This document shows positions 14,133 to 27,200 of a stretch of DNA of 64,000 nucleotides, in pieces. The notes under the pieces were generated by a model, which saw only the letters and a list, made by a program, of their open reading frames with translations, was not told where the DNA came from and made no database searches. This DNA comes from Gonatopus flavifemur. Its lineage: Eukaryota > Arthropoda > Insecta > Hymenoptera > Dryinidae. Every line of letters begins with the position of its first letter. Position 1 is the first letter of the stretch. The position numbers and the translations under genes are program-made. The stretch spans positions 71,912,001-71,976,000 of the forward strand of contig JAFFJZ010000001.1 of the NCBI GenBank assembly GCA_018340375.1, written 5' to 3'.

Positions 14133-14795
14133 CCCTAGTAGAAATGCGACAGGGAATTCCATATTAGAAGCATGGCCCTCGTAAGGCTGCAATAGGGAAC
14201 TCCTAATTAAGGAAAACTTTTAATTACCTTATCAGGTCCTGACATGGCATCCTGTTCAGGACCTTACAACAATGTGACGCAAGGTTGTTCACAGGTCCCA
14301 ATCAGATTTTCCCTTTCAGTAACTCAGACATGGTATTCCTATCAGAACCTGATCAGGATTGCCTTGACTCATCCGTATTTGAATTTTGAGGTAACTGTCA
14401 AGATATCTTAATCAGGACCTGATCAGGATAGTCTTGACTCATCCGAACGATGATTGTATCAAACAATTCACAATTTTCACAGGACTCATTAGAAATTTAC
14501 CTGTCTTTTTTGAATGTTCAACTTAGGTCTATTTGGATCATCAATAGAATGTCTTCTGTTGGGGGAGTTTCAAAAAGTTTTATGAAAAATCAATGACATG
14601 AAAATTAAATTGAATGTTAGAATAAAGCTTAGATGAGGTCCTGATTGGGAAGTCATCTTCATGATCAGGACCTTGTCTTTTCCCTGCGTTACATTTTTGT
14701 CAGGGCCTTATCGGATACTCAAGTCAGGCCCTGAACAGAAATCAGGCATGCCTGATCTGGACCTGATGTTTTCCGTACCAAAATTTCTACTAGGG
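14133..14795. mobile_element. MITE with CCCTAGTAGAAAT ends, copy 2
   Basis: The left end is CCCTAGTAGAAATGCG and the right end AAAATTTCTACTAGGGG. The interior has a roughly 50-base tandem duplication: CCTGATCAGGAT followed by GYCTTGACTCATCCG at 14346-14391 and again at 14400-14446. Many further AGGACCTGA palindromes are present. No transposase is seen, so it is a non-autonomous element related to copy 1. Confidence 0.75.
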
Positions 14796-15499
14796 GAGCT
14801 TTGTCTCAATAAACAATGCCGAATCGAACCGAGCTTCTTCAGTTATCCAAGTTGGAGACTGGAAACTAATCGAATTTTTCGGTTTTTTAGTCAGAAGTTT
14901 GAACTAAATCGTGACAATTCGAAACTTGAACTGAACTTTTTTAAAGCATGGAGTTAACTATGACGGTTCAAGATTCGAAATGAATTGAGCTCTTTCTGCT
15001 ACTCGAGTTCGAATTGATTTGTGCTGTATCTATTATATATTTTATCTATTCGAATAAATACTCATTGCATAGAGGATGAATGAACATTTATTTGTTGCAA
15101 ATATTCAAATTCGATGTAAGAGATTCGAATGGTTCACAAACCTCTATTTTGCTGCAAACGGGGTTCACTTCTTTGAAATTTATAAATTCTACATGACACT
15201 CGCTACGTTTGCGAGCGCGACGTTTGTCGTATAAACTGCTGTTTAATTTAGTAGGAGTTGTAAGAGACAATAAATATCTCATTGTACATAGAGCAGTTTT
15301 AGATTCCTAATGCATATTAATGCCCATGAATGACGTTCATCTTATAAAGATTAAAATGTTGACATTTATTCATAATTGAATCTCTTTGTATGTAAAATTT
15401 ATGATACAAAAAATTAGTCATCAGTGGAACATATTAATGGCAATGATGAAATAAGCATAAATTGTTCAATTCCTCACATTAAAAAAGACGTTTATAAAG

Positions 15500-15716
15500 A
15501 ATGTTGCTGAAGTTTGAATCGTTTATAGAAACGAAACGGAAATTTGAACTGAAGAAATCTATTGAATCATAGTTATTAATCTCCTCGAATTAATACCTTG
15601 GAACTGACAACATTTTTTAAAGAATGCACTGCATGATTTTGGGTTCTTAACAACTAAATATTCTGTTGTTCGATTATCAATTCGTTCCCATAAACGATTC
15701 AAACTTCAGCAACATT
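15500..15716. mobile_element. MITE with AATGTTGCTGAAGTTTGAAT ends, copy 1
   Basis: Inverted ends of about 36 bases match closely: the left reads AATGTTGCTGAAGTTTGAAT then CGTTTATAGAAACGAA, and the right arm is its reverse complement with a few changes. Relatives lie at 35927-36089, 52752-52960 and 57543-57738. About 217 bases, no coding capacity. Confidence 0.8.
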
Positions 15717-15932
15717 ATAAAGGTCAATACGCATTAGCTCCGCTTATATGCTAATTCTATGCAACTACCAAACAATTTATTACAATCTGCAAGCACTATT
15801 CAATATAAATATATAGACATGGAAACGTAAAGAGCACTCTTTGGATTAATAAAAGATTTATAACGCAGTTATAAAAATATGAGCGTACCGAAATTTCACT
15901 CCAAATTGAAAACCCAAAGCAATTTCTTCATA

Positions 15933-16243
15933 CACTGAGAAAAATGTGTTTCGTAGAACTAGCAATAAGGGCAATGCTGACATTTTATAGTTGAATATAC
16001 AATAATCCTTGTTCTTGTAGCAATATATAGTCTTATTAACAATAAAATTGTGAATTCAGCAATTTTATTGCTGGTTGATATGTGAAAATCGTAAAAATAT
16101 GACCGTTAACATTGCTGAATTGACAATTCTATTGTTAACAAGACAACATGTATTGCTATAAGAACAAAAATTATTGTATTTCCAACAATAAAATGCCAAC
16201 AATTCTGTGATTGCTAGTTCTACGAAACACATTTTTCTCAGTG
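15933..16243. mobile_element. TA-flanked MITE with CACTGAGAAAAATG ends
   Basis: Near-perfect inverted ends (CACTGAGAAAAATGTGTTTC, continuing GTAGAACTAGCAAT) are each bordered by TA. That fits the TA target site of Tc1/mariner-type elements. Most of the 311 bases folds on itself, including the GCAATTTTATTG / AATTCTATTGTTAACA interior. The 16065-16319 open frame is an accident of this repeat. Confidence 0.85.
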
Positions 16244-18241
16244 TATGAAAGAAAAATTTATGAAAATTACTATGTTCATAATTGTTCGCATAATTATCAG
16301 GAATCAGTTTTAGTTTCAATCCAATATTCCAAGTTCAATCTTGGAAATGTACTTCATATCATCGCATATTGATGATTTTCACTTATCGCTTAGTTGTTGG
16401 GCAAGTACGTAGCAAAGTTTCGCCTCTTTTTTCGGAGCTCCAGGGACCTTAATTGTCAATCATCCCTGTAACATTTTATATAACATTCACATCTCATGAA
16501 TTATGCTGACGAATCTATGCAAACTCTTCCCCACCTCATGGATCTAATTTGATTTGTTCATTTCCCGATTTGGAATCTTCTAATGAGTCTAGATTTATAC
16601 AAAGTTTTTTTGATAGTCGCTTAAGCGTGTCACTCCTTGGCAAAACTTATTCTGTGCAGTTTCAGAGAAAAAAGTATAGTTAATATTCGATTCAATGAAA
16701 TAATTGTCATTGATTTCTGTAAATCACCTGAGACCATAAATGAATATAACTGCATTGTCATCTGTGTATAAATATATGATTTATACACCGATATACACCA
16801 TTAATATAAAAATATTCAAAGTTCTGCGTACGTAATAAAAGAATGAGAAAAACATGATTCTTTTGCCTTTTAGGTGGCTTGAAATTTATTGTATAGACTT
16901 CCAAGATCATTTACTACATTAACTGTTTTATCCTTCCTTCCCTTTCTTGTATCATCCGATTGGTTTTGTACGTGTACACATAAGATACCTCCAACCATGT
17001 ATAGGATCTGTAAAGCGTCGTAAAATCGGGCACCGTTCGCGTGATCGTTGCGAATTTGTTATTGCTCTTGTTAACGCCCCCTTCTAGTCCCACTGTACTG
17101 GATAAACCTCGTAAAATTTTAGAGGTTCATGTTGCTTTTACCGTTGATATTCGCGTATATAAAGTGTTTTAAGGAATAAAGAAGAATTACAAACCAAAGG
17201 CAGAAGCGATCATGTTAACGCAAAAATCAAATATTCATTCGTTCTTCGATCGAACGAAACACGAAGAGAATGGAGAATATTTAAAGGTTACCGAGGAGTT
17301 TCAAATGAAATCAGTTGAACGGTTTGCTTTTGTAAATTGACTTGAGTATTTAGTATTTAGTAACATACGCACAGGGATGAGGATTCTCAATTTTATAAGT
17401 TCTTGTTTGATCATGCGAAAAGATCGCTTCGTGTTGAATTTTGTCATTGCGATGGTGCAAAAAGAGGATTTATTATTCGTTGAAATTTCAGTGATAATTC
17501 GTACGAAAGGCAGCTTTGTCTATTCGATTGGGAAACAATTCCCAGAAATTCAGAAGATAATATACATGAATGATATTTTTGGATCTTCTTTTCTATTTTG
17601 TGTTGTATTTTGGAAATCAAAATGATTGGAGCTGTTTCAACAAAATAATCACAGTTCCTTCAACTGAAAATTTTGGTTAAGATCACTGATATCTCAGTTT
17701 AGGCAACTGAATTTTTCTATTCAATGTCGGTTGTCTGGTTGATAGAAGAAAAGAATAGGGTTTCATAGATGAACGTTATCTATTCAAACTTCTTTTGGAA
17801 ACAAAATACCATTGAATGAAGAAAAATGTGTTGTTTCGACACGTACACCACACAAGAACCATCTTGAAGTCACGTCGCGCGGGATATTTCAATAACATAT
17901 GCTTAATACTTGTATGAGGTTTGCCTAAGTCAACGTATGTTCATCAATGTCATGTATAATTGGAAAACCTCCAAGTGATTTTTCTTATGACATTCTAACG
18001 CGAATATAGTAGATATATACATTACGAATATTCATTATTTTGTAATCGATTAGAAATTCGATAAAATATAGTTTACATAAATCTAATCATATTTTATAAA
18101 CCTTGCATTATTTGTTCTTTTCAAATTTAGAATTTGGTACAGAATTCATATTAATATTTAGTGTTAAAAATTGATAAGTGAACTACAGTGAAGAACTTGT
18201 GTTTTCCATGTATTCAATTTTTGTTTTTCTTATTGTTTCAG

Positions 18242-18425
18242 GGACGCCTATCAATCGATTACCCATAATGGCAAAATCAGTATTGGATTTATACGAGTTG
18301 TACAATTTAGTTATTGCCCGTGGTGGTTTGGTTGATGTCATCAACAAGAAACTTTGGCAAGAGATTATCAAAGGCCTCCATTTGCCATCGAGTATCACTT
18401 CTGCTGCATTTACCTTACGCACTCA
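18242..18425 (+). CDS. retn: retn exon: core of the ARID domain
   Basis: The acceptor TTGTTTCAG precedes the split glycine codon (xGG), and the donor GTGAGT splits a CAG glutamine codon after two bases. The 60 complete codons cover ARID helices 2-5, including GTPINRLPIMAKSVLDL, GGLVDVINKKLWQEI and LPSSITSAAFTLRTQ. These are near-identical to insect retn, so this is the most conserved exon in the window. The frame is open upstream of the acceptor, but that part is intron. Confidence 0.96.
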
Positions 18426-21256
18426 GTGAGTAAACAATTGTTTTTTTTTTCCAAAAAATACCTTTTCAGAACTTTGCAAAGATGACAGAAGAAAATATCA
18501 AAACTATTAATTGCTACAGTTGAAGTTTGAATCATTCGTCGATATATCGACGAAGTATACTTTATCTTTTGGAATTCACTTCAAAGCGATTCTTTCTCTT
18601 CTCTTCTTTTCTTATTTTTTTATCAACCGCGGATACCGAGAATACAATATTCCGTGTTGTAATCCATTTTAATTTCTACTTTTGCAACTGCTGGTATGAG
18701 AGTTTATATTTAATTGCCACCGCAATTACGTCTTCAAATATTTGTGCGAATTTTCTTCGATTGCAACTACGTGTGAATATCGAATGACGAACGTGTAGGA
18801 TTTCTTCACCGATAATTATTGTATTTGATTATCGTTGAAGGAATGAATACGTGATCTCACACTAGAAGTTATCATCTATTAGCCATGCAATCGAACCTGT
18901 AAACGTGACAGGATAGAATCAAAGTTTAGACTTCGCATAGTTGAAAATCGTTGTTGCAGAGCAATTGAGATATCAAGTTATTTTCATTGGAGTTTTTGCG
19001 ATTATTGATTTGTAGGAGAAAAACATTATACGTTGCAACATAGGTATCTCTGGGAGTCTTTCACTTTCTTGATTGGAAAAATGCATTCGAAGAGAATGTG
19101 AATTAGGGGAACGAGAAAATTTTATCCAATTATTATTTCCAGCCAATGTGTTCCAATTGTAGAGAGATGAAAATAAAAATGATAGAAATTTGTTATCTAC
19201 ATCAGCTCTTCTTTTACATAATACACGATATAGCGTCCAATACATCCTTCGCGAAGTTAACTTAGCAGTTATCGGGATGATGGATGTTCCGGTTAGCTAC
19301 CGAACAGACATTCTGTCGCATGTGACGCGGAAACTCGTCGTAGAGTTGTTTTCTCCCTAATTCGCATCGCATCGTTTGTGCGTAATTCATATCAACCCAT
19401 GGCATACTTATAATGTGTCATGCATATCCTTTGCACTCTGGCATGGATACGTATAAGATTTTGTCTACTTTTCCCTCGTTGTTTCTCATTCCCTGGTCCG
19501 TCTCTTGTTTCAATCTCAATGTTGAATCCCTATTTAGAATTCATCATCGTTTTCTTCTTTTTCCTCTTTCTTTCTTTCTTTCTGTCTTTTTTTTTCCTCG
19601 CCCTCGAAATAGATATAAATCTTTGTCATGATCGGGGAAGATAAACGAGCATCTAGGATTATATAAATCAACACTATGCGTAGACTCTGCATCTGTTGGG
19701 ATCTGAATACATTGAAAACACAATACTTATGTTCTTTAGATTATTATTCAGTTTAAATGAAAAATGATTTGTTCGAACGAACGAGGATATCGTTCTATCA
19801 AAGCTATTTTTGATGAAGAATCCTCATATTATAAATGCGTTAAATTTTCTTTTCTGGTTGTTCGCAATATTTATATACGATTAATTATTCACATTTTTAT
19901 AATCAAGATCATAATCTTCGTTATACCATTTTCATAACCTCAACACTCTCCTCGATACCGATCTGTTCGAACGTTGGTGTTATAAGGCATTAAAAGCTGT
20001 CTTTCGGTTGGCTGGTGGAAGACAAATGGTTTGCCTGCCGGCGTGCCACAGCCTTATCCAAGCTCTATCCGCAAAGAAGTCTTATAAACCGCAACGTTTT
20101 GCTCTCAGAGTTCGATCGTTTCTCAGGATACGTTGCTACACACCGCACGTTAATATTCTTCTCTCATCTTCCGTTGGTTTGATTCTTCTTTCGTGAAACG
20201 TTCTTCGTATATTTTCGTTTCTCCACATGTTAAACTATTCTACGAGGGAACCGCCATCTTAAGTACACAAATAAGGTTTCATTGGTCGTTAATGATGATA
20301 ACGTTATCCAAACACACAAAGAAGACGTAGATGATTTCTTTTTTATTTTCTCTCTGTCTCTTTTCGAATTTCCTTTGATCTACCGACAATCATCGGTACT
20401 TTCTTTTACAAATACTTAACACACTCGAAATTTTTTTCTTCTTCCCATTTCCCTCGATTTCCCTTCATTGACTCTCAAACCTGTTCCAACACTGTATACT
20501 TCTATCAAAAATCTGTGTAATATTAAATAAACAATATTTGAATATCTTTGATTCAACATTTACTTTATTCAATATCAACGTGAACTTTCAGTGGATTTCC
20601 TGACACATAAATTTTTGGATATAGAAGAGTTTTATACTATGAAACTTCATTGGAAAATTTTATTGAAAATATATGTGCATGAGTGCATTTGTGTTTGAGT
20701 CTCGTTGATTCTCAAGGTTACGGTATTAAATATTCACGATAATTTGATTTCACCTTCAACCATCATTCTTGACATGCTTGTGCACTTTGTGATTTACATG
20801 TTATAAGTATTTTGAATAAAAGGTCAATTTGCATACGTTCTTGTAGATAACAATGTTGTTGTATTATTTTACACGTCGTCAAATATTTCTTTGGTCGTAG
20901 AATAATATTTATTTTCAGTATCGATTGTATAAAATTCTTTTTCTCTACGATAAAACGAATCTAAATGGGATACACGATTTTCGATTGAAACGCAATCGTT
21001 TGACAGACCACGCAGAGATTTGTCGAATTTTCTCCATGGGTTTGATCATTCATTTTATTGAAAAATTTTATCGAGAACAAATCAAGAAGATGATTTTTGA
21101 ACTCATACGCATGTATAAACGTATAATATACATACATGCGTAGTTATAATTTTGCAGTGTACAGCCGTAGTCTATAATTCGCGGAGGCATCGTTGGGTTC
21201 GGTTTTTACGATTGTCTGCCAGACTGCAAGCGAAGTTTAAGTCCCTCTTTCGTCTT

Positions 21257-21287
<31 letters not shown>

Positions 21288-24200
21288 GTATAAATATATA
21301 CACACACCCAGACTGGCATATTTTTCTTCGAGACTCGAACCGTGTTTTCTGTTCGTCTCAAGTTTTAACATCCACGTGTATGTATAACACGTATACACTG
21401 ATTTTATACTCATGAAAGATGTTTCTAGTGTGTGTCGAAGCATAAATCTTTCTTCCCAGGTGATAATCAAATTCGCGCTGTAAAGCCAGTGACCGGATCG
21501 ACGTTGTTGAAGACACTCGTCAAAAAGGTGAAAGAACTGATCCCACACCTGTGTAATGATGAGAAGGAGAAGAAAGATCGAATTGTAACAACACGGTATT
21601 CATAAACCTTCGACGCCATAGAAAAGATATATTTCTTCGGATCAACCTTTTGTTGAATATGTTGAAAGATTTGTAGGGCAAGGAATGATCGGAAACTCGA
21701 TTTCTTGTGGTTTTTGGAATGCGAAATTGAAGCACTCTTGATGATTGATCAGAGAAATTTCTGGATACATTAGAAATATTTTCGAAACGATGTAACGTGT
21801 TTTGGACTTCTTTTTTATATCTTATGATATACTATGAGAAAATTGCTGAGATTTTACACATGGCCTGTTTTGGCACGGATATATGCCAGTCATTGCCATT
21901 TGCTCAATGGATATTAATCAATATTGGCTCAACAATGAATTATTATGCGCCAGGGAATAACTGGGGTTGAATAACAATGAATAAACAAACAATACTCGGA
22001 TTGAAATATGTCCTCGCATGGAAAAAAATAATGAGCCATACCAGAAATGAAAATTTTCCCTCTGGGAATTATTCTTTAGCTGCCACAGCTACTTACTAAG
22101 CGGTAATAGCGAGAAATGTAGCTACAACAGCAGAAATTTCATAACCACATTATTTTATGTGCCATGAGGAACTGTACACTGGTTTCTGAACGTTCTGAAA
22201 ACATATCCTGATAGTTATTGATTAATTGGTTCAATGAGGGAATTGTCCACGCAGAAAAATATATTTAGAAAATTCCCATAATTTATTGAGGATCAGCGCC
22301 AGTCTGTGATGAATGAAATTATTTACCTGAATACAGCTTTAAAAGTACCATAATTTCTTTTAGAAATACGTCTAATTATGGGACTTTTTAAAAGTAAATT
22401 CAAGTGAAAACTCTATCTGTCAGAGACTAGCGCTGATCCTCAATAAATTATGGGACTTTTCAACATATCTGTTTTCTGCGTGTGTTTTTATGAAGAATAA
22501 TGGAATTTTCCGCCATTTCCCTTAAAAAAATTTACTCCAGTCTGACCAAACGCTTCATATTTCTTTCAATCTCTTTGGGAAAAATAGAGCGCTTTGATCA
22601 AAAGGGCGTGAATTTTCCTGCGCACTGTAAAAACAAATCCTGTAGACTGGAAAACGTATTTATTTGTCCTCTCTCTATAAAATATTTATTTGTAGAAATT
22701 AAATATTCAATTAGATGCAAAAACTGATTAGTTGTGGCGAATAAATTGTTTATTTAGAAGACCAAATTATTTGGGGCAAGCATTCCATTATTTGATTCGA
22801 GTAAATATTCTATTAATCTTAAGAAATATTTTATGCAATTAATTGTAAAGCAATTCACCCGATCACAGTTGGTAAAAATTCCTAAATATTTGGTGAATTT
22901 ATCACATTTTTCGGTAGAATTATCGGAAAATCGGTACATTCGGCATATTTTTTTGGTATAATTACCAAATTGTCAGTAAGTTTCCCGAGTTTTTCTTCGG
23001 ATCAATTGCCAAGGGGTTTGAATCCTCTACAAATGATGAAGAATTCTATCAAATCATTGTCAAGAAATTCGTATCCACGAAGAAACTTCACTGTTACCAT
23101 TTTTTGGGAGGAAATCCCACAATTATATTTTACAGTGCAGGTGGAGAATCGTTCGTGGATTGCGTTTTACAGAGGGATGTGTTTGGTTCTGCATAAATTT
23201 TGAATACTCTCCACATGTTCACCAATTCAAAATATATTAAATTATACATTGTCAAAAATAATTGTTGAATCTGGTCTCAAAAAATGAAGAATCATTCACC
23301 ATGATTTAGCGAACTTTCTCTTCACTAGTAGAGAATTCGGCACTCAAAAAGTGAAATGGTTTCTCAAATTAGGGGAACAATTGCTTTATTCTTTATGAAA
23401 AAAAAAACAGTTCCCTTACGATCAGAAAACAGAATTCACCACTGGTATGAAGGAAAACTCCCCATATTTTTCATTGTGTAGTAGTCACTCTCCACGAGTA
23501 TATGCAGGATATCAATCGGCGCCGTTAATTGATGACATGAACGATTCTGTATATTACACAAACAAGAAGAGCGCAATGCCTTCTCAAGTGTGACACCCTC
23601 GTTCATTCTACGGTTCACCCTTGTGAGGGGTACTTGTGAGCTACAACACAAATATCACAAAATCGGTTGATTTCGCAAGAAGGTTTTATTGCACCGAGAA
23701 AAACGCATGGGAAACACCCCAGGTGAAAAAATTTGGTAGAATTCTTGTCAGGATTTGGTTCTACACAACCATTCTCAATCAATTATATTTTATGTTACAT
23801 GAAGGTCATCGAATTTGTGTAGAAGCAAATCCTCACAAGAATCCTACAAAATTTTCTCAACTGTGACGTAAGATGGATTACTATTATGTGTCCCAAAACT
23901 GAGGGAATCTGCTTTACAATTTTGTTACAGTATCCTGTTCCAATCCTGTAATGAATTGTATTTATCAGAGAATGACAGATTTTGACAGTTTTCCGCAACG
24001 TATCGAGGTAGATGGAGAAAAGAGGAGAGAAATAATCTGAAAGAAGGAACTCATTTTACCCATTTGTGCGGTATGAAATCACAATACAAATACAAAATTG
24101 GGAAAGTTCTTGGTCTATGAAATGTGTATCAATGATTGACGGTGATTAATGTTGGTATAGGGTAGATTTTTCAGGGCTTTATGAAGATTTTGAGAAAATT

Positions 24201-27200
24201 CGCTGAATTATTTTGACTGGGAATATCAACGTCATTCATTTAAATTTCTCTTCCCGTAATAATATGTAATTTCTAGGCTACCAATTATTCAACTCCACAA
24301 TATGAAATATACGTTTATAAGTGTTCAAAAGCTGAATTATTTTATCACCAATCTCAAGTGATGTTCACTGTAAAAAAATTCCTTCTAAAAATTCAGAGAG
24401 CGTAAAAAATTACAGTCACTTCCTTCTGGATTTCTAGTAGATACATTTGACTGAATTTTAAGAAACTTCGACGTATTCTGAAGATGCACTTCATGCTAGG
24501 AAAAAATGTCTCTAAAATATTAATTCTCCAATTGAATGTATAAAATTTTCAAATTTACAATATTCTGCAGAGGATTGAAACTGTCAATGCTTTCTGAATA
24601 TTTATCTGTCTGCGAGGTAATTAATCGACCACTGAATTGTTCTATTGGGTATTCTTTTATATGCGTAGTTGTGGATTGTAGCCAATTCAGAAACTGCCCA
24701 CCCAACACAGTTTGCCACAGCAACGTAACGGCGACAAACAGTTTTGTTACTGGTGATGTGACCTGTTTGTTACAGGCAATTTCCTGGTTGGTAGTAATTT
24801 CCCACTCAACGAATGTAACCAGGATGTAACCACCACATGGTAGATGGGACGTCGTTATATCTCTGCGACGATGGTGTTACGTAATATGTAATAATCTTAC
24901 AAACATAATTTGGTTAGCGCCATGATGCCCTTTCCGTGTTGGACGACGAGATTCATATTCGCCAATAACATTGAATAATGAATTGATGAAATATTTCACA
25001 AAATTTTGCTATGAGAACCTTAATTCTCCCTTAAATATGTTTTCTAAACTATTATAAGAAACAATTATTCGTATCTATATTCGTGAATTTTGTATGAAAT
25101 TCGAATGTTACAAATTTGATTACTGGGATGTTGCAGTGATTTTAGAAAATCACGTGTTACGTAACACCAAGATCGCAGAGATATAACAATGTTTCATCTG
25201 TGTTGTGGTGGTTACATCTTGGTTACATTCTTTGAGTGGGAAATTACTACTAACCAGGACATTGCCTGCAAGGAACAGGTACATTACCAGTACCAAAACT
25301 GTTTGTCGCTGTTACGTCGCTGTGACAAACTGTGTTGGGTGGGTGTGTTTTGTTTATCGATAATGGGACAAAATTCACATGTACCTGATTAGAAACAATT
25401 CCAAAATTATATATAATTTATACATAATTACATATGGTTTATATATGATTCATATACAATTTTGAACATTTTCCCATACAGATATGGAAATTTTAACAAG
25501 AATATTCTGGATCAAATCAAACAAAAATTATGTTGAAATGAATAGCTTCTGTAGTTTGTCACGTTCCCATAGAACACGTTTTTCAGATCATGTAATTATT
25601 GTATTAATTTTGTTTTGTATTCGATATTTAACAATATTTCTTCTCTTTGTTGAGTTTTTTGTTACCTCTAGCTATGAGCGGAATATGTGAAGATATACGC
25701 TTCATGAAAATGTCTCATCGTTATATTTGATTTATGTATAATCATTAAGCATTCATTCTAATGCAGTGCATGAATTATTAATATTCCTCTTCACTCACAG
25801 GTTACACTGAGTTATTATTAATTTACATTCAACCACTCTTCCGTTGACCTATCGTGTTTTTTTCTGAATTTGACTTTGTCCCTTTATAATCTCATCAGAC
25901 ATTAATTTGAAGTCAAACAATATACGTCACATGCATTTTACAATTGAAGCTCCGTACTTTGAAATAGTGAAATGTGATTCGGTTGTTTCACTCTTCGCTG
26001 GAACAATAAATGATTTACAGCTAAAAAAATCGCTGTCGTAGTTGTAAAAATGGCTGTGAAATATACACGAAGCCAAAAAGATTAACCCCAATAGCCGAAT
26101 TTGATACCGTGAAATACTGAATTCTTTACTGTGACAAAAATTTTTATACTATAACAAGCAAACAAAATAGAACTCCACTTGTGTGGAAAATGTTTCAGAA
26201 TTATATATTATTTCTATATATAATTATATAGAAATTATATATGATTTTGACCATTTTTCTACGTGGAGATGCAAATACTGTAGCGAAAATTTCAATTATT
26301 GTATAGAATTTTAAATTATTAGAATGAAAACTAGCTGTTATGATTAATAATATTGAGGATTGCAGTAGAAAATTGCTGTCATAGTAAGAAATTTTGCATG
26401 ACATTGAATGGAGTATGATGCTGTTTTAATTTTGGGTTTTTCCTTTTCCCCTCACAAACAATTAAATCACATAGTTTGTTAACTATACGGTAAAAAAATC
26501 TACTACCTACTAAAAGTGCCTACAAAAAAAAACTAGCCGAAAGAGCAAGAACAATGATTGACACAACTACATATTTTTGCTGACATGAACAAATTTGTTA
26601 ACAGAACTAACGTCTTAGCTGCTGGAGTGAATATTTTTGCAAGGAAAACAAATTTCTTTGTAGGCGCTATAGTAGCAAACCATTTTTCTACCGTGTAGGT
26701 TACAGCGAATTCTAAGAATGCGTAATTCACATGCGACATGAATTATTATACAGAACCCTTAGCAAAGTGAATTCTTTTTTAATCGAGTTTCCCCTGATAA
26801 ATCGCATGAATCGTTTGTAGTATGAGCAATATTGTCCCTCAAGTGAATATACACGTAACGTATGGGAAACAACATATTTTTCACATATACCAATAGTTTG
26901 CTTCGTCGGCAATACAAGCGAACGTCTGAACCTTCGTTAACGAATATAAATTAACGCAATACCGTAGCCATCAACACCTCCGCTCTATCGGTATCACGAC
27001 TGGTCAATATGTAGGCACAGTCCGGGGCTATGAAACATAGAGAAACATGTGTATTGGAATCTTTATTACAAATTTCTACCAGGAATTTTTCATATAATAT
27101 CTAAATGTGTTGTTTTTGTTGTTATTTTACAGGTACATGAAATACCTCTATCCGTACGAGTGTGAGAAGGAACATTTGTCGACACCCGTTGAACTCCAAG

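Larger units (their letters stand above)
1..18241. other. upstream non-coding region or 5' intron of retn
   Basis: I could support no coding exon in this stretch. The ARID exon at 18242 begins with two bases of a split glycine codon, so at least one coding exon must precede it. I looked for the conserved block that normally comes before it (ending in a DDLFSFMQKR-like sequence followed by a donor) and did not find it. The stretch is therefore probably a long 5' intron, or intron plus a promoter. It is AT-rich with GC-richer islands near 5.4-6.25 kb and 7.9-9.6 kb. MITEs are listed separately, and small open frames here show no family resemblance. Confidence 0.55.
18426..27132 (+). other. 8.7-kb retn intron
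   Basis: GTGAGT donor and TTACAG acceptor. The intron splits the ARID domain just before YMKYLYPYEC. No exon was recognised inside. It contains a (TACA)n tract, a GC-richer patch around 19960-20300 with one CCGCCATCTT site, and at least six repeat units between 22.0 and 26.3 kb, listed separately. Confidence 0.8.

Noticed and set aside
16065..16319. 84-codon - strand frame
   Set aside because: It coincides with the inverted repeat of the TA-flanked MITE and has AT-driven composition.
21241..21300. CRISPR-like direct repeats
   Set aside because: The repeats are a simple TACA microsatellite without spacers, and the genome is eukaryotic.
27107..27132. ATG upstream of the retn exon at 27133 as a translation start
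   Set aside because: The preceding bases are a classical polypyrimidine tract and TTACAG acceptor, and the codon phase fits the ARID exon at 18242-18425 exactly.
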